From: Fructobacillus americanaquae
GTDB taxonomy: Bacteria; Bacillota; Bacilli; Lactobacillales; Lactobacillaceae
DNA length: 64,000 bases
Assembly (NCBI RefSeq): GCF_024029775.1
Contig: NZ_CP097122.1
Coordinates: 186,001 to 250,000 of the forward strand
Direction: 5' to 3'
Program-made: the position numbers and the translations under genes
Notes under the pieces: generated by a model
Seen by the model: only the letters and a program-made list of their open reading frames with translations
What the model was told of the DNA's origin: nothing
Databases searched by the model: none
Shown: piece after piece, positions 47,702 to 56,209 of the stretch
How positions within the stretch are numbered: the first letter of the stretch is position 1
How the letters are laid out: each line of letters begins with the position of its first letter

Positions 47702-47747
47702 AAAAGAGCCGAAAATACAGGATTGTATTCTCGACTCTTTTTCTTTT
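47702..47747 (+). terminator. marR terminator
   Basis: AAAAGAG...GAATACA type imperfect stem ending CTCTTTTTCTTTT. Confidence 0.75.
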
Positions 47748-47855
47748 GACCAAAAATCAGCACAATTTTATCATTTAATCGTGTTTCAAGCACCTACAAG
47801 CAAACCTGACAATTGAGCAACTTTTTATTCACTAATTTTGGCAACTAAGACACTG

Positions 47856-49436
47856 TTAGCTAAGTGATTGGTACCAATCAAAAATGGACTGCACCTCTTT
47901 CATTGGCAAGTAGCGGGCAGTCAAGACCTTTGTATTAGCATCAGTGCGAACTACCACGGCAAGGTGGGCTCGCCGGTTTTGATGAGCTAGCCACCAACTT
48001 TGCTTAATCGACAACGACTGAATCTTATCCCAGGCGATATAGGTCGTGATTGTTTCGTAATTCTTCGCCGTTTTTAAAACAAGGACCTGTCGGTTAACCA
48101 CTTGGGCGGTTGTCGCCTGCCCCTTATACCAGCCGGTACCAACTACGAAAGCCAACACAATCAAGACCAGCAAGGCAACTACTGGCCAGCGTCTGAAAGC
48201 ATAGATCAGGACGGTGGCGATCGGCAACGTCCAAAAAAGGCCGTTACGAATCATTGTCAAAATTTGGTAGGTTGAGCTATCAGTCTTTTTGATTGGCCGA
48301 CTGGGAAAATCAGGCAGCCATCGCGACAAATATTGGTCAACAGCCCCTGATTTCACCATCGGAATCAAGGTTGGCACGTTTTTAGATACCTTGTCTTCAC
48401 CATTTTCGTCAGTAATTATCCGTGTCTTGACGGTTACCAAGCCCAACAACTGCCTGAAAACATTTTGGCGGACTTCAACCGTTTGCATCCGGTTAATTGA
48501 CAAATGCATCGTTTGTCGTTCAAAAAGTCCCCGAGCAATCGTCAACTGACCTGCGTCATGGTGCACTTCAAAGCCAAAGTACAAGATCACCGTTCGCAGA
48601 ACATTAAAAGCAACCACGATGAAAACAAACGCCACCACCAGCAAGGCAATCACTAAAGCGCCCAGGCCCAAAACGTGATTGGTCAACTCCTGCTCAATCC
48701 AATGACTGACTATCCCTTGCTGGTCTAAGTGAATGAAGCCACCCAGAAATATAAAGAATTGAAAGATGACCTCCGGCGTCGTCACCGCATAGACAATCAA
48801 AGAAAGAATGGAAGCCCGAAAGGAATCGGTAGCCAGTCTGTTAGAACCATTTGGTCGCAGGATGTCCTTTCCATCAGCGGTTTTTTGATTATGCGCAGAA
48901 GCAAATGCTTGCCCTTGGCGGTCTGAATCGGTCACTTGCTCAACTTGCTCCTGTGTCGCTGGTTCTTCCTTTTGTGCCTGAATTTTGGCGCCTTCAATCA
49001 AAATAGCCAGTTTAGCCGTTTCATCCTGGCGCTTTTGTTCAAGAACCAGTGCCACCCAGGTTGGGACAACCAAGAGAGAAATCTGATTGTTCTTGGCCCC
49101 CTTCCCCCCGGAATCAACAGCAATGTCCTCCAAATGAAATGGTTGGAGGAAAAACCATTGCTTTCGATGGATATTTTGAATTTTATGGTAAGGCAAGTGG
49201 CGAACTTGCCGTTCCAATATGCCTGACCGATAAATCAGTTCACTTTCCGTGAGTTCATAGGTCTTCATCCAGAAGCTTAAAAGCGACCAAAGCAACAGAG
49301 CCAAGAAAAGCAAGACCCATTCCCACCAAGTAAAGTGGAAAAAGAATAAAACAGCCAACCCTAAAGCCACCACGCTTTTTAGTTGTTCGTAAAAATCGAA
49401 AATAAAAGTAAGGGGATGTAAGTGCTTAGCCTTCAT
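47856..49436 (-). CDS. Membrane protein with bacterial PH domains (YdbT-like)
   Basis: 526 residues. Two membrane helices near the start, then a bPH_2 domain (YELTESELIYRSGILERQVRHLPYHKIQNI), a linker, a second helix pair, a bPH domain (HHDAGQLTIARGLFERQTMHLSINRMQTVEVRQN) and a third (TTYIAWDKIQSL). Same layout as B. subtilis YdbT; that pair is linked to resistance to external bacteriocins, while here function is unproven. Starts inside the previous gene (11-base overlap). Confidence 0.88.
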   Translation of the reverse strand: MKAKHLHPLTFIFDFYEQLKSVVALGLAVLFFFHFTWWEWVLLFLALLLWSLLSFWMKTYELTESELIYRSGILERQVRHLPYHKIQNIHRKQWFFLQPFHLEDIAVDSGGKGAKNNQISLLVVPTWVALVLEQKRQDETAKLAILIEGAKIQAQKEEPATQEQVEQVTDSDRQGQAFASAHNQKTADGKDILRPNGSNRLATDSFRASILSLIVYAVTTPEVIFQFFIFLGGFIHLDQQGIVSHWIEQELTNHVLGLGALVIALLVVAFVFIVVAFNVLRTVILYFGFEVHHDAGQLTIARGLFERQTMHLSINRMQTVEVRQNVFRQLLGLVTVKTRIITDENGEDKVSKNVPTLIPMVKSGAVDQYLSRWLPDFPSRPIKKTDSSTYQILTMIRNGLFWTLPIATVLIYAFRRWPVVALLVLIVLAFVVGTGWYKGQATTAQVVNRQVLVLKTAKNYETITTYIAWDKIQSLSIKQSWWLAHQNRRAHLAVVVRTDANTKVLTARYLPMKEVQSIFDWYQSLS

Positions 49437-49896
49437 GACGAGCCTCCCTAGCCAGCGTCATGACCTTGTCCTTAAATTGTTCAGCGTCATCCTCCGTTAA
49501 AGCCTCAATTTCATGACCAGACCCACCCGTTAAAATGTGCACCTGTTGTAGTTTAAACAACCGCAAAATTGGGCCTTGGTCCAAATCGACGTTTTGCACC
49601 CGTGCAATTGGAATGGCAGTATGCGTTCGGAAAAAGAAGCCTTTTTGAATTTCAACATCCGTTTCGTTGACCATAAAGTGGTAAAAAGCATAGCGATAAC
49701 GGACCAATAAAAGGCCAAGGAGAAACCAGAGCACAATGACCAAAAAGAGCCCCCAGATTGCCCACAAAGGTAAATAAAACTTCAAAAAATGTTGTACTGC
49801 CCAGTTCCCAGCGAAGTAAACGGCTAAAATAACAATTGCCCCAATGACTTCCATGATGTACCAGACTTTTTTAATTGTTGCTGGTAGTGCTTGCAT
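49426..49896 (-). CDS. Membrane protein with bacterial PH domain (YdbS-like)
   Basis: 156 residues from ATG at 49896 (MQALPATIKKVW; GAGAG close upstream). Two helices (VIGAIVILAVYFAGNW; LPLWAIWGLFLVIVLWFLLG) and one bPH domain (YHFMVNETDVEIQKGFFFRTHTAIPIARVQNVDLDQGP). Forms an operon with the YdbT-like gene, as in Bacillus, so the two proteins probably act as one complex. Confidence 0.88.
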   Translation of the reverse strand: MQALPATIKKVWYIMEVIGAIVILAVYFAGNWAVQHFLKFYLPLWAIWGLFLVIVLWFLLGLLLVRYRYAFYHFMVNETDVEIQKGFFFRTHTAIPIARVQNVDLDQGPILRLFKLQQVHILTGGSGHEIEALTEDDAEQFKDKVMTLAREARHEG

Positions 49897-49914
49897 CTTT
49901 CTCTCCCTCAATCA

Positions 49915-49954
49915 TAAAAAATGGGGCTAAGAAGTAGTTTTACTTCTTGGTCCC
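49915..49954 (-). terminator. proC terminator
   Basis: GGGGCTAAGAAGTA / TACTTCTTGGTCCC stem with T-run on the minus strand. Confidence 0.88.
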
Positions 49955-49988
49955 AAGTTATCGTTGACTCATTAAAAAATCTGAGCTT

Positions 49989-50750
49989 TTAATTACCGGC
50001 AGCTGCCAAAATGGCAGCATGGACCGCTCTACGGAAACCGTGCTGATCTAAGGCTAAGACGCCCTGAATCGTTGTCCCACCAGGCGATGTAATCTGTCCC
50101 TTCAAGTCACCGGCAGACAAATCGGATTGTTGCGCCAATTGCGCCGTTCCAGCCACTACTGAAGCAACCAACTTTCCCGCTTGCTTTCGGTCCATCCCCT
50201 TGGCCACTGCAGCATCTTCCATGGCATCCATCAAGACATCAATAAAGGCTGGTGAGCAACCACCGATCGTTCCGGCAATGGCTAATTGGTCTTCCTTAAC
50301 AACTAAGACATCCCCCAGTGACCCCAAAAGATCATGAACCACCTGAGCATTTTGCTCCGTAATCGATTCGTTAGCGGCCAAAGCAATCGTGCCAGCCTGA
50401 ACTGCAACTGGAATATTTGGAATAAAGGTCGTCACCGGATTCTTTGGTGCTGCCAGCCGTAAATCAGTATTTTGCACGCTGGCAGCAGCTGAAAGGACAA
50501 TCACCTTTTCAGAAAGACCGGTGGCAACGATTTTTGCCAACACTGTTGTTACAAGCTTAGCCGGTACTGTTAACATCAACACATCAAAGTCTTCCTTGAC
50601 CAGGTCTTCATAACTGGTCACTGCTGAAATTTGCAAGACTTCTGCCTTTTTGGCATTTGATGAGTACCCCAAAACCGTGTGTCCACCTAATTTTAGTCCT
50701 TGAACAAGGGCTGTTCCCATGTGTCCAAGGCCGACAACTGCAATTTTCAT
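49989..50750 (-). CDS. proC: Pyrroline-5-carboxylate reductase
   Basis: 253 residues from ATG at 50750 (MKIAVVGLGHMGTALVQGL), eight bases after GGAG; earlier codons in the frame are not needed. Final step of proline synthesis. Rossmann GLGHMG at the N-terminus, VVLSAAA, IPNIPVAVQAG, and the C-terminal catalytic dimer domain with LKGQITSPGGTTIQGV. Single gene. Confidence 0.94.
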   Translation of the reverse strand: MKIAVVGLGHMGTALVQGLKLGGHTVLGYSSNAKKAEVLQISAVTSYEDLVKEDFDVLMLTVPAKLVTTVLAKIVATGLSEKVIVLSAAASVQNTDLRLAAPKNPVTTFIPNIPVAVQAGTIALAANESITEQNAQVVHDLLGSLGDVLVVKEDQLAIAGTIGGCSPAFIDVLMDAMEDAAVAKGMDRKQAGKLVASVVAGTAQLAQQSDLSAGDLKGQITSPGGTTIQGVLALDQHGFRRAVHAAILAAAGN

Positions 50751-50835
50751 ACATCCTACTCCTTTAATCACGCTTGTTCCCATTTTATCACAGTTCTAAG
50801 CTTGTCTTTTGATAAATCAGTCAGTTCTAAGCCAA

Positions 50836-50874
50836 TCAAAAAAGACCCCATCCCTGTTCATAAAAGGATGAGGC
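50836..50874 (-). terminator. Amino acid permease terminator
   Basis: GACCCCATCCC / GGATGAGGC stem with T-run on the minus strand. Confidence 0.85.
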
Positions 50875-50898
50875 AGCTGTTGCTTTGGTTGGTTCAGC

Positions 50899-52233
50899 TT
50901 AATTTTTCTTCAACTTAAAAAAGGCAATAACGGTTAAGATCACCATCCACAGTGCGGCTAACAAAGTCGTAACCGTCGTCGCCGGTGTGACCAAGAGGAT
51001 AACAAAGATTAAGGCTAAAAAAGCAATTGTCAAGTAATTACTAAAGGGTGCCAGTGGTAATTGAAAGCTATGGCTCTTCTGCCCCTTAGTCACCTTGCGA
51101 AAGCGCAAGTGTGTGACCATCAAGGCCATATAAATCAGTAAAAAGGCGGCTGAAGCCATTGATGAAATGAGGGTAAAGGCCTTGGTTGGGAACAGGTAAT
51201 TGACCACCACGGCCAGACCGACAATCAACGTTGACAGATTAATGGCGGATTGGGGGATGGCATTCTTATTTAACTTCTTAAAGCGTGATTTTTCACCAAC
51301 CAACGAATACAACATTCGTCCGGTTGTGAAGAAGGCCGAGTTAATAGCAGAAGCCGCTGCCGTCAAAACAACGAAGTTAATCACGGCCGCTGCCGATTGT
51401 ATCCCAATACCAGAAAAGACCTGGACGAATGGTGATTCACCAGCCTGGTAGTTGGTCCAAGGTTGAATAATCATGATGGCTGATAAGGCCCCGATATAAA
51501 AAATCAGAATTCGAATCACAATCGAATTAACAGATCGCGGAATCGTTTCCAGCGGATCTTTCGTTTCGGCGGCAGTAATCCCGACGAATTCAACCCCCAA
51601 AAAGGCGAAGAAGGCCATCTGGAAAGTCGATAATAGGCCCTGACCATGGTTGGCAACCAAGCCATGCGACCACAATGTCGAAAACTGAGTCACGCCCATG
51701 GACGTTTTCACATGGCCAAAAGCCAAAATCAGTCCGGTGATAATCATGGCAACAATGGCAACAATCTTAATCATGGCAAACCAGAATTCGGTTTCCCCGA
51801 ATATCTTCACCGCAATCGTATTAACAAAGTACAACACGATTAGAAAGGCTAATTCCCATGGCCAAACAGGCCAATCCGGAAACCAATAGTGCATGTACGT
51901 CCCAATCGCTGTCAGTTCGGTCATGGCAATCACGACCCAGCCAATCCAGTAAGTCCAGCCCAAAACAAAACCAGCTCGTTTTCCCAAGTATTGGGTCATA
52001 AAATCGATGAAAACTGATTTTGAATCATCTGATACTAACAATTCGCCCAAAGCACGCATCATTGCGAAAACAAACAGGCCCGTAATGATATAAACCAATA
52101 AAATCGCTGGCCCAGCCCGATGAATTGAGGAACCGGCTCCTAAGAAGAGGCCGGTCCCAATCGTCCCGCCCAAGGCAATCATGGCCACATGACGGTGAGA
52201 CAGTGTGCGGGCGAAGCCCGTTTCATTATTCAT
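50899..52233 (-). CDS. APC superfamily amino acid permease (AAT type)
   Basis: 444 residues and 12 helices. Typical N-terminus RTLSHRHVAMIALGGTIGTGLFLGAGSSIHRAGPA, with the GTIGTGLF substrate-binding break in helix 1 and GVEFVGITAAETKDP in helix 6, as in AroP/GabP/AnsP/CycA-type importers. Substrate not predictable. AAAGGAG before ATG. Divergent from a LysR gene, which is the likely regulator. Confidence 0.92.
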   Translation of the reverse strand: MNNETGFARTLSHRHVAMIALGGTIGTGLFLGAGSSIHRAGPAILLVYIITGLFVFAMMRALGELLVSDDSKSVFIDFMTQYLGKRAGFVLGWTYWIGWVVIAMTELTAIGTYMHYWFPDWPVWPWELAFLIVLYFVNTIAVKIFGETEFWFAMIKIVAIVAMIITGLILAFGHVKTSMGVTQFSTLWSHGLVANHGQGLLSTFQMAFFAFLGVEFVGITAAETKDPLETIPRSVNSIVIRILIFYIGALSAIMIIQPWTNYQAGESPFVQVFSGIGIQSAAAVINFVVLTAAASAINSAFFTTGRMLYSLVGEKSRFKKLNKNAIPQSAINLSTLIVGLAVVVNYLFPTKAFTLISSMASAAFLLIYMALMVTHLRFRKVTKGQKSHSFQLPLAPFSNYLTIAFLALIFVILLVTPATTVTTLLAALWMVILTVIAFFKLKKN

Positions 52234-52341
52234 GAATAATACTCCTTTGCAATCTTACCTTAATAGTCTATACTTGGTGCTATAACAAGTAAAACTAAAC
52301 TTTTTCAATTTAAAATTAAAAACATTCATCAGGAAAAAATC

Positions 52342-53214
52342 ATGAAAACTTTTACTTACCAAATTTTTGCCACAGTCGCTGAACGCGGTTCCTTTCGGAA
52401 GGCTGCCGACGAGTTAAGCATTACGCCTTCAGCTGTTTCTCACGCCATTTCGCACCTCGAAGCACAACTAGGAATCCCCCTCCTAATTCGCAACCGATCG
52501 GAGATGCAAGTCACCCGCAACGGCCAAATCCTCTTACCAATGGTCGAACGCCTGCTCAATGAGGAACGGCAACTTCTTTCAGCCGCTGCAAAGATTCAAG
52601 GACTGCAAGGTGGACAAATCAGAATTGGCGCCATTTCATCAGTTTGCATTGCCTGGCTTCCAACCATCATCCGGCGCTTTTCTAAAAAGTACCCACAAGT
52701 TGAGATCACGCTGATTCAAGGCTCCTTCGCCGAAATCGAACAGGCCTTATCACTAGGAAAGATTGATCTTGGCTTCTCGGCCCTGCCAACGATTAGTCGG
52801 CTGGATGCCCTGCCCCTGATCAATGATGAAATCAAGTGCATTACCCCGGCTGATTTCACACCCAAAAATGGCGTTTCGATTAGCCAGGATGACTTAGAAG
52901 ACCGGCACTTTATCTTGCAACGGTCCGATTATGATTCCGATACTAAGGCGGCCCTCGATGAACTTCAGGTTAAGCCTCAGGCCATCAACTATTCGATTGA
53001 TGACCAGTCGATTTTGGCCATGGTTGAGGCCGGTTTGGGTTGGGGAATCCTACCTGACTTGGCCCTGTCAAGGCTCTCAGGCGAAATCGAAGCTTATCCC
53101 TTTAAAAAACCTTATTACCGTCACCTTGGCCTAGTAATTAATCCCTCCTCGACGAAGGACCCCTTTGTGAAAGCCATGCAAAAAGAAATCCTGTCTTACT
53201 TAAAAAGAGGCTAA
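52342..53214 (+). CDS. LysR family transcriptional regulator
   Basis: 290 residues. N-terminal HTH (FATVAERGSFRKAADELSITPSAVSHAISHLEAQLGIPLLIRN) and periplasmic-binding-like effector domain (QIRIGAISSVCIAWLPTIIRRF...). Weak RBS (AGGAAAA). The 108-base gap to the divergent permease gene should hold a shared LysR site; no clear T-N11-A arm pair stands out. Probably controls the permease in response to an amino acid. Confidence 0.9.
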   Translation: MKTFTYQIFATVAERGSFRKAADELSITPSAVSHAISHLEAQLGIPLLIRNRSEMQVTRNGQILLPMVERLLNEERQLLSAAAKIQGLQGGQIRIGAISSVCIAWLPTIIRRFSKKYPQVEITLIQGSFAEIEQALSLGKIDLGFSALPTISRLDALPLINDEIKCITPADFTPKNGVSISQDDLEDRHFILQRSDYDSDTKAALDELQVKPQAINYSIDDQSILAMVEAGLGWGILPDLALSRLSGEIEAYPFKKPYYRHLGLVINPSSTKDPFVKAMQKEILSYLKRG

Positions 53215-53257
53215 AAAAACGGCAAATTCGTTTTCTTGACGAATTTGCCGTTTTTAT
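53213..53257. terminator. Bidirectional terminator between lysR and ykoC
   Basis: AAACGGCAAATTCGT and complement with A-run and T-run, long perfect stem. Confidence 0.92.
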
Positions 53258-53280
53258 ATGTCAGCTGATTACTGCTTTAC

Positions 53281-53949
53281 TTAGTAGTGAGAAAAAGACA
53301 AGATTCCCTGCAATGCAAACAAAATCAAAACGATTAACCCCCAGCCTGATTTGGCCATCGGATAATCCCGGTAGGCTGAGCGCTTGGCCCCCTCTTGAAA
53401 ACCATGTGAGGTCATGGCCATAGCCAGGTTCTTCGACCACTTAATGGCATGAACCAAAGCCTTAAAATAAAGCGTTGGCTGCCACCAACGTAATACTTCA
53501 CCACGCATCATCCCCGCCGCTTGAATCGAAGAAAAGGCCTGCTTAAAGCGGGGCATAAAGTTAAGTGCCCCCAAAATGCCGTAAGTAAAGGTCGCAGACA
53601 TCTTCAGATTCTGACGTAAAGAAGCTAACAAGACGTAAGGGGTCATGCCCATCGTTAACCAGGCCCCAATAAAGATAAAGACGAGGACTCGGCTGCCCAT
53701 CACTAAACCAAAATGGAGGTTTTGCGCTGCTGTTCCTTGACCATAAAGATAAAAGGACCAAAAGGAACCCAAAACTGGAATGATGGCAATCGCCACATAG
53801 AGCCCGATTTTCTTTAAGGGCTGGCGCCGAATTAATAATAGCAAAAAGGCAACTGAAAAGAGAACAACGTTTAGAGTCACTGATTGGGTCAAAGAGATTT
53901 CCAAAGAAATCGCCAAAGCCAAAATCAGCCGTTGTGTGGCGTTCATCAT
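53281..53949 (-). CDS. ykoC: ECF transporter transmembrane (T) protein YkoC
   Basis: 222 residues, about five helices. CbiQ-type T component: coupling-helix motifs with AxxRG-like residues (QAAGMMRGEVLRWW; MAMTSHGFQEGAKRSAYRDY). Overlaps the ykoD end (ATGA) with GGAGG just before. Couples ATP hydrolysis by YkoD to import through YkoE. Last gene of the TPP-controlled operon. Confidence 0.92.
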   Translation of the reverse strand: MMNATQRLILALAISLEISLTQSVTLNVVLFSVAFLLLLIRRQPLKKIGLYVAIAIIPVLGSFWSFYLYGQGTAAQNLHFGLVMGSRVLVFIFIGAWLTMGMTPYVLLASLRQNLKMSATFTYGILGALNFMPRFKQAFSSIQAAGMMRGEVLRWWQPTLYFKALVHAIKWSKNLAMAMTSHGFQEGAKRSAYRDYPMAKSGWGLIVLILFALQGILSFSHY

Positions 53950-55355
53950 ACGAGCACCTCCTCTTGATAGGCCATGGCCGTTTGATCATAGCGCAAGTGA
54001 CGATCAACAATGTTGACCAGGTCTCTTGTTTGGTGAGAAACAACTAGAATGGTCAGTTCAAGCCCCTGTTGACAAGTCTGAATCAGATTTAAAACAACTG
54101 CCACCGACTGCTCATCCAAGCCTGCTAGTGGTTCATCTAACAGCAGTACTGGTGGGGCCATAATTAGCATCAACAGCAGCTGAAGTTTCTTCTGCTGGCC
54201 ACCCGAAAGCGTGTAGACCGACCGGTCACTCAAGCCTGTTAAGTTTAGGTCGGACAGCCACTGTTCCAAGACCTCCTTCTTCCAGAAATCAGCATGGTGA
54301 CTTTTTTCCATCACCTGGTCAAGTTCTTCTTGAACCGTGATGTTTAAGAACTGGTCAGAGGCTGACTGAAATAACAAACCGACCTGGCCAAAGTAAAAAC
54401 GCGGTTTCCACTCGCGGACTTCTTGCTCCTGGTAAGTCAAAGAACCCTCATAACGGTGTAGTCGAGCCAGCGTCTTCAAAACAGAAGACTTCCCGACTCC
54501 ATTTGGACCGGTCACCAAGGTGATACCCTGTTCAAAGATTTGCAGGATATCCTGGTCTAAGACCAGCTGTTCACCGTTTTGTATTCGTAGATTATCAAAG
54601 CGATAAGCAGCCTTTTCGACCTGGTCACTTTCTACAACCGGTTTTAAAACCACCGTTTGCTTTTGGTAATCATAGTGGTGCCAGTCATTTGCAGGCACCA
54701 ACACCAAAGACTTCTCTTTGAGCTGATAAAACTGGCTGATTTTATCGAAGTAACCAGCTGGATCATGGTCGGAAACGAGAACGCCATAGCCCTCTTGGCT
54801 AAGCTGTTTTAGTAAAACCTGGAGATCTTCTCGTGACTGACTATCAACAGCAGCAAAGGGTTCATCGAGCAACAGATAGTCGGCCCCCAGGGCCAACACT
54901 TCTGCCAAGGCAACCTTTTGCATTTCCCCACCAGATAGGGTCACAAAGGATCGATCGATAAAATCAGTCAGACCAACCTTTTCCAATGCCCAAGTCGTCT
55001 TTTGGTCAATTTCTTCCTTGTCCAATTCGAGATTCTCCAGTGCAAAAATAAATTCCTCCCGCACCGTTGGCATGGCAAACTGGTCATCAGGGTTTTGAAA
55101 AAGCAAAGCCACTCGCTTGGCTATTTCATTTGCTTTCAGTGTGGTCATCACCCTTTGATCAATTTCGATTTCGCCAGTAACTTGGCCACCATATTGTGGG
55201 TAAAGACCCGCCAAGGCCTTTAACAGGGTGGATTTTCCCGATCCGGAAGGCCCCATTAAGAGGGTCAGGGTCTTTTTTTCAAGAGATAAATTTAGATTAT
55301 CAATGATGACTTGGTCACGATAAGCCAACGTAAGGTTTCTGGCAGTTATTGCCAT
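53946..55355 (-). CDS. ykoD: ECF transporter duplicated ATPase YkoD
   Basis: 469 residues, two ABC domains fused. First: GPSGSGKST, LSGGEMQKVAL, DEPFAAVD; second: GPNGVGKSS, LSGGQQKKLQL, DEPLAGLD. Both look catalytically complete. Energises uptake of the thiamine precursor hydroxymethylpyrimidine (or thiamine). Twelve bases after ykoE. Confidence 0.94.
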   Translation of the reverse strand: MAITARNLTLAYRDQVIIDNLNLSLEKKTLTLLMGPSGSGKSTLLKALAGLYPQYGGQVTGEIEIDQRVMTTLKANEIAKRVALLFQNPDDQFAMPTVREEFIFALENLELDKEEIDQKTTWALEKVGLTDFIDRSFVTLSGGEMQKVALAEVLALGADYLLLDEPFAAVDSQSREDLQVLLKQLSQEGYGVLVSDHDPAGYFDKISQFYQLKEKSLVLVPANDWHHYDYQKQTVVLKPVVESDQVEKAAYRFDNLRIQNGEQLVLDQDILQIFEQGITLVTGPNGVGKSSVLKTLARLHRYEGSLTYQEQEVREWKPRFYFGQVGLLFQSASDQFLNITVQEELDQVMEKSHHADFWKKEVLEQWLSDLNLTGLSDRSVYTLSGGQQKKLQLLLMLIMAPPVLLLDEPLAGLDEQSVAVVLNLIQTCQQGLELTILVVSHQTRDLVNIVDRHLRYDQTAMAYQEEVLV

Positions 55356-55367
55356 TTTTTGTCCTCC

Positions 55368-55925
55368 TTATTCGTGGGACAACAACTTTGATCGATCTAA
55401 CAACTTGGCAATCAAGTGTACCAAGACACCTGAGAAAAAGAAAATTGATAGGTAACGAACAATGAACAAAGCAACTAACAAACCTAGCTTGTAGTGAATA
55501 TAACCTGATTTAAAGAGGTCCCAAGCAAAGGTCACGACTGTTCCAGTCAAGGTTGACAACCAAAGACCAGCAAACCAGTTCTTATAACCAGTCAAAGCAA
55601 AACCAAGTTCAGAACCAATTCCTTGAATAAAGCCAGACAAAAGCGTACCGACACCGTAAGAACCACCCAAGAACATCTCACCGGCTGCTCCAAGCATTTC
55701 GCCAATAAAGCCGGCACCGACCTTCTTTAAGATGTACGAAGCCAATGGTCCGGCCATCATCCATACACCAAGGGTGATTTCATTCGTAAAGGCTTGCAAC
55801 CCAATCACGGCCAAGCCACTGTTAACAATCTGGTAAACCGGATCCATAATCCAATAAATGACCGAAAAAATAATCCCGATCAAGGCCAGCAAAATCACGT
55901 TTTGTAGCGTCCACTTTTGTTTCAT
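55368..55925 (-). CDS. ykoE: ECF transporter substrate-binding (S) protein YkoE, HMP/thiamine
   Basis: 185 residues, five to six helices. YkoE family: FSVIYWIMDPVYQIVNSG near the N-terminus and the Gly-rich GEMLGAAGEMFLGGSYG, and the middle GFIQGIGSELGFAL. Binds the pyrimidine moiety of thiamine or thiamine itself. AAAGGAGAG before ATG. Preceded by a TPP riboswitch, which supports the substrate call. Confidence 0.94.
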   Translation of the reverse strand: MKQKWTLQNVILLALIGIIFSVIYWIMDPVYQIVNSGLAVIGLQAFTNEITLGVWMMAGPLASYILKKVGAGFIGEMLGAAGEMFLGGSYGVGTLLSGFIQGIGSELGFALTGYKNWFAGLWLSTLTGTVVTFAWDLFKSGYIHYKLGLLVALFIVRYLSIFFFSGVLVHLIAKLLDRSKLLSHE

Positions 55926-55962
55926 TATTCTCTCCTTTACGTCCGGGCGAACAAAAAGGCAT

Positions 55963-56000
55963 CAAAAAACACCCGCCTGGGCAGAGTCCAACACGGGTGG
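55963..56000 (-). terminator. Riboswitch expression-platform terminator, ykoEDC
   Basis: CACCCG / CGGGTG closing stem with a GC-rich loop and six T on the minus strand, between the TPP aptamer and ykoE. Confidence 0.8.
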
Positions 56001-56017
56001 TCTTAAAAAAACTTGTG

Positions 56018-56092
56018 TGGATCTTCCTTCGTCGGTCTTAGCCTAACAGGTTCAATGGGTTTAATTCTCAACCAAAATGGTACCCCAGATCG
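56018..56092 (-). promoter_or_regulatory. TPP riboswitch of ykoEDC
   Basis: Minus strand GGGGTACC, TTGAGAATTAAACCCATTGAACCTG, GGCTAAGACC and CGACGAAGGAA. All conserved THI-element blocks are present, with TTGAGA for CTGAGA. Confidence 0.93.
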
Positions 56093-56153
56093 CTATATTC
56101 AAATTTACTACTTCACTAGCTTACACTGTCTTGAATTTTTATGCAAGTGTTTT

Positions 56154-56188
56154 CAAAGAAAAGCACCCAGACTCCACCTAGGTGCTTA
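56154..56188 (-). terminator. NADH oxidase terminator
   Basis: AAGCACC / GGTGCTT stem with T-rich tail on the minus strand. Confidence 0.75.
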
Positions 56189-56209
56189 ATCAAGCTAATT
56201 TTTTACTTG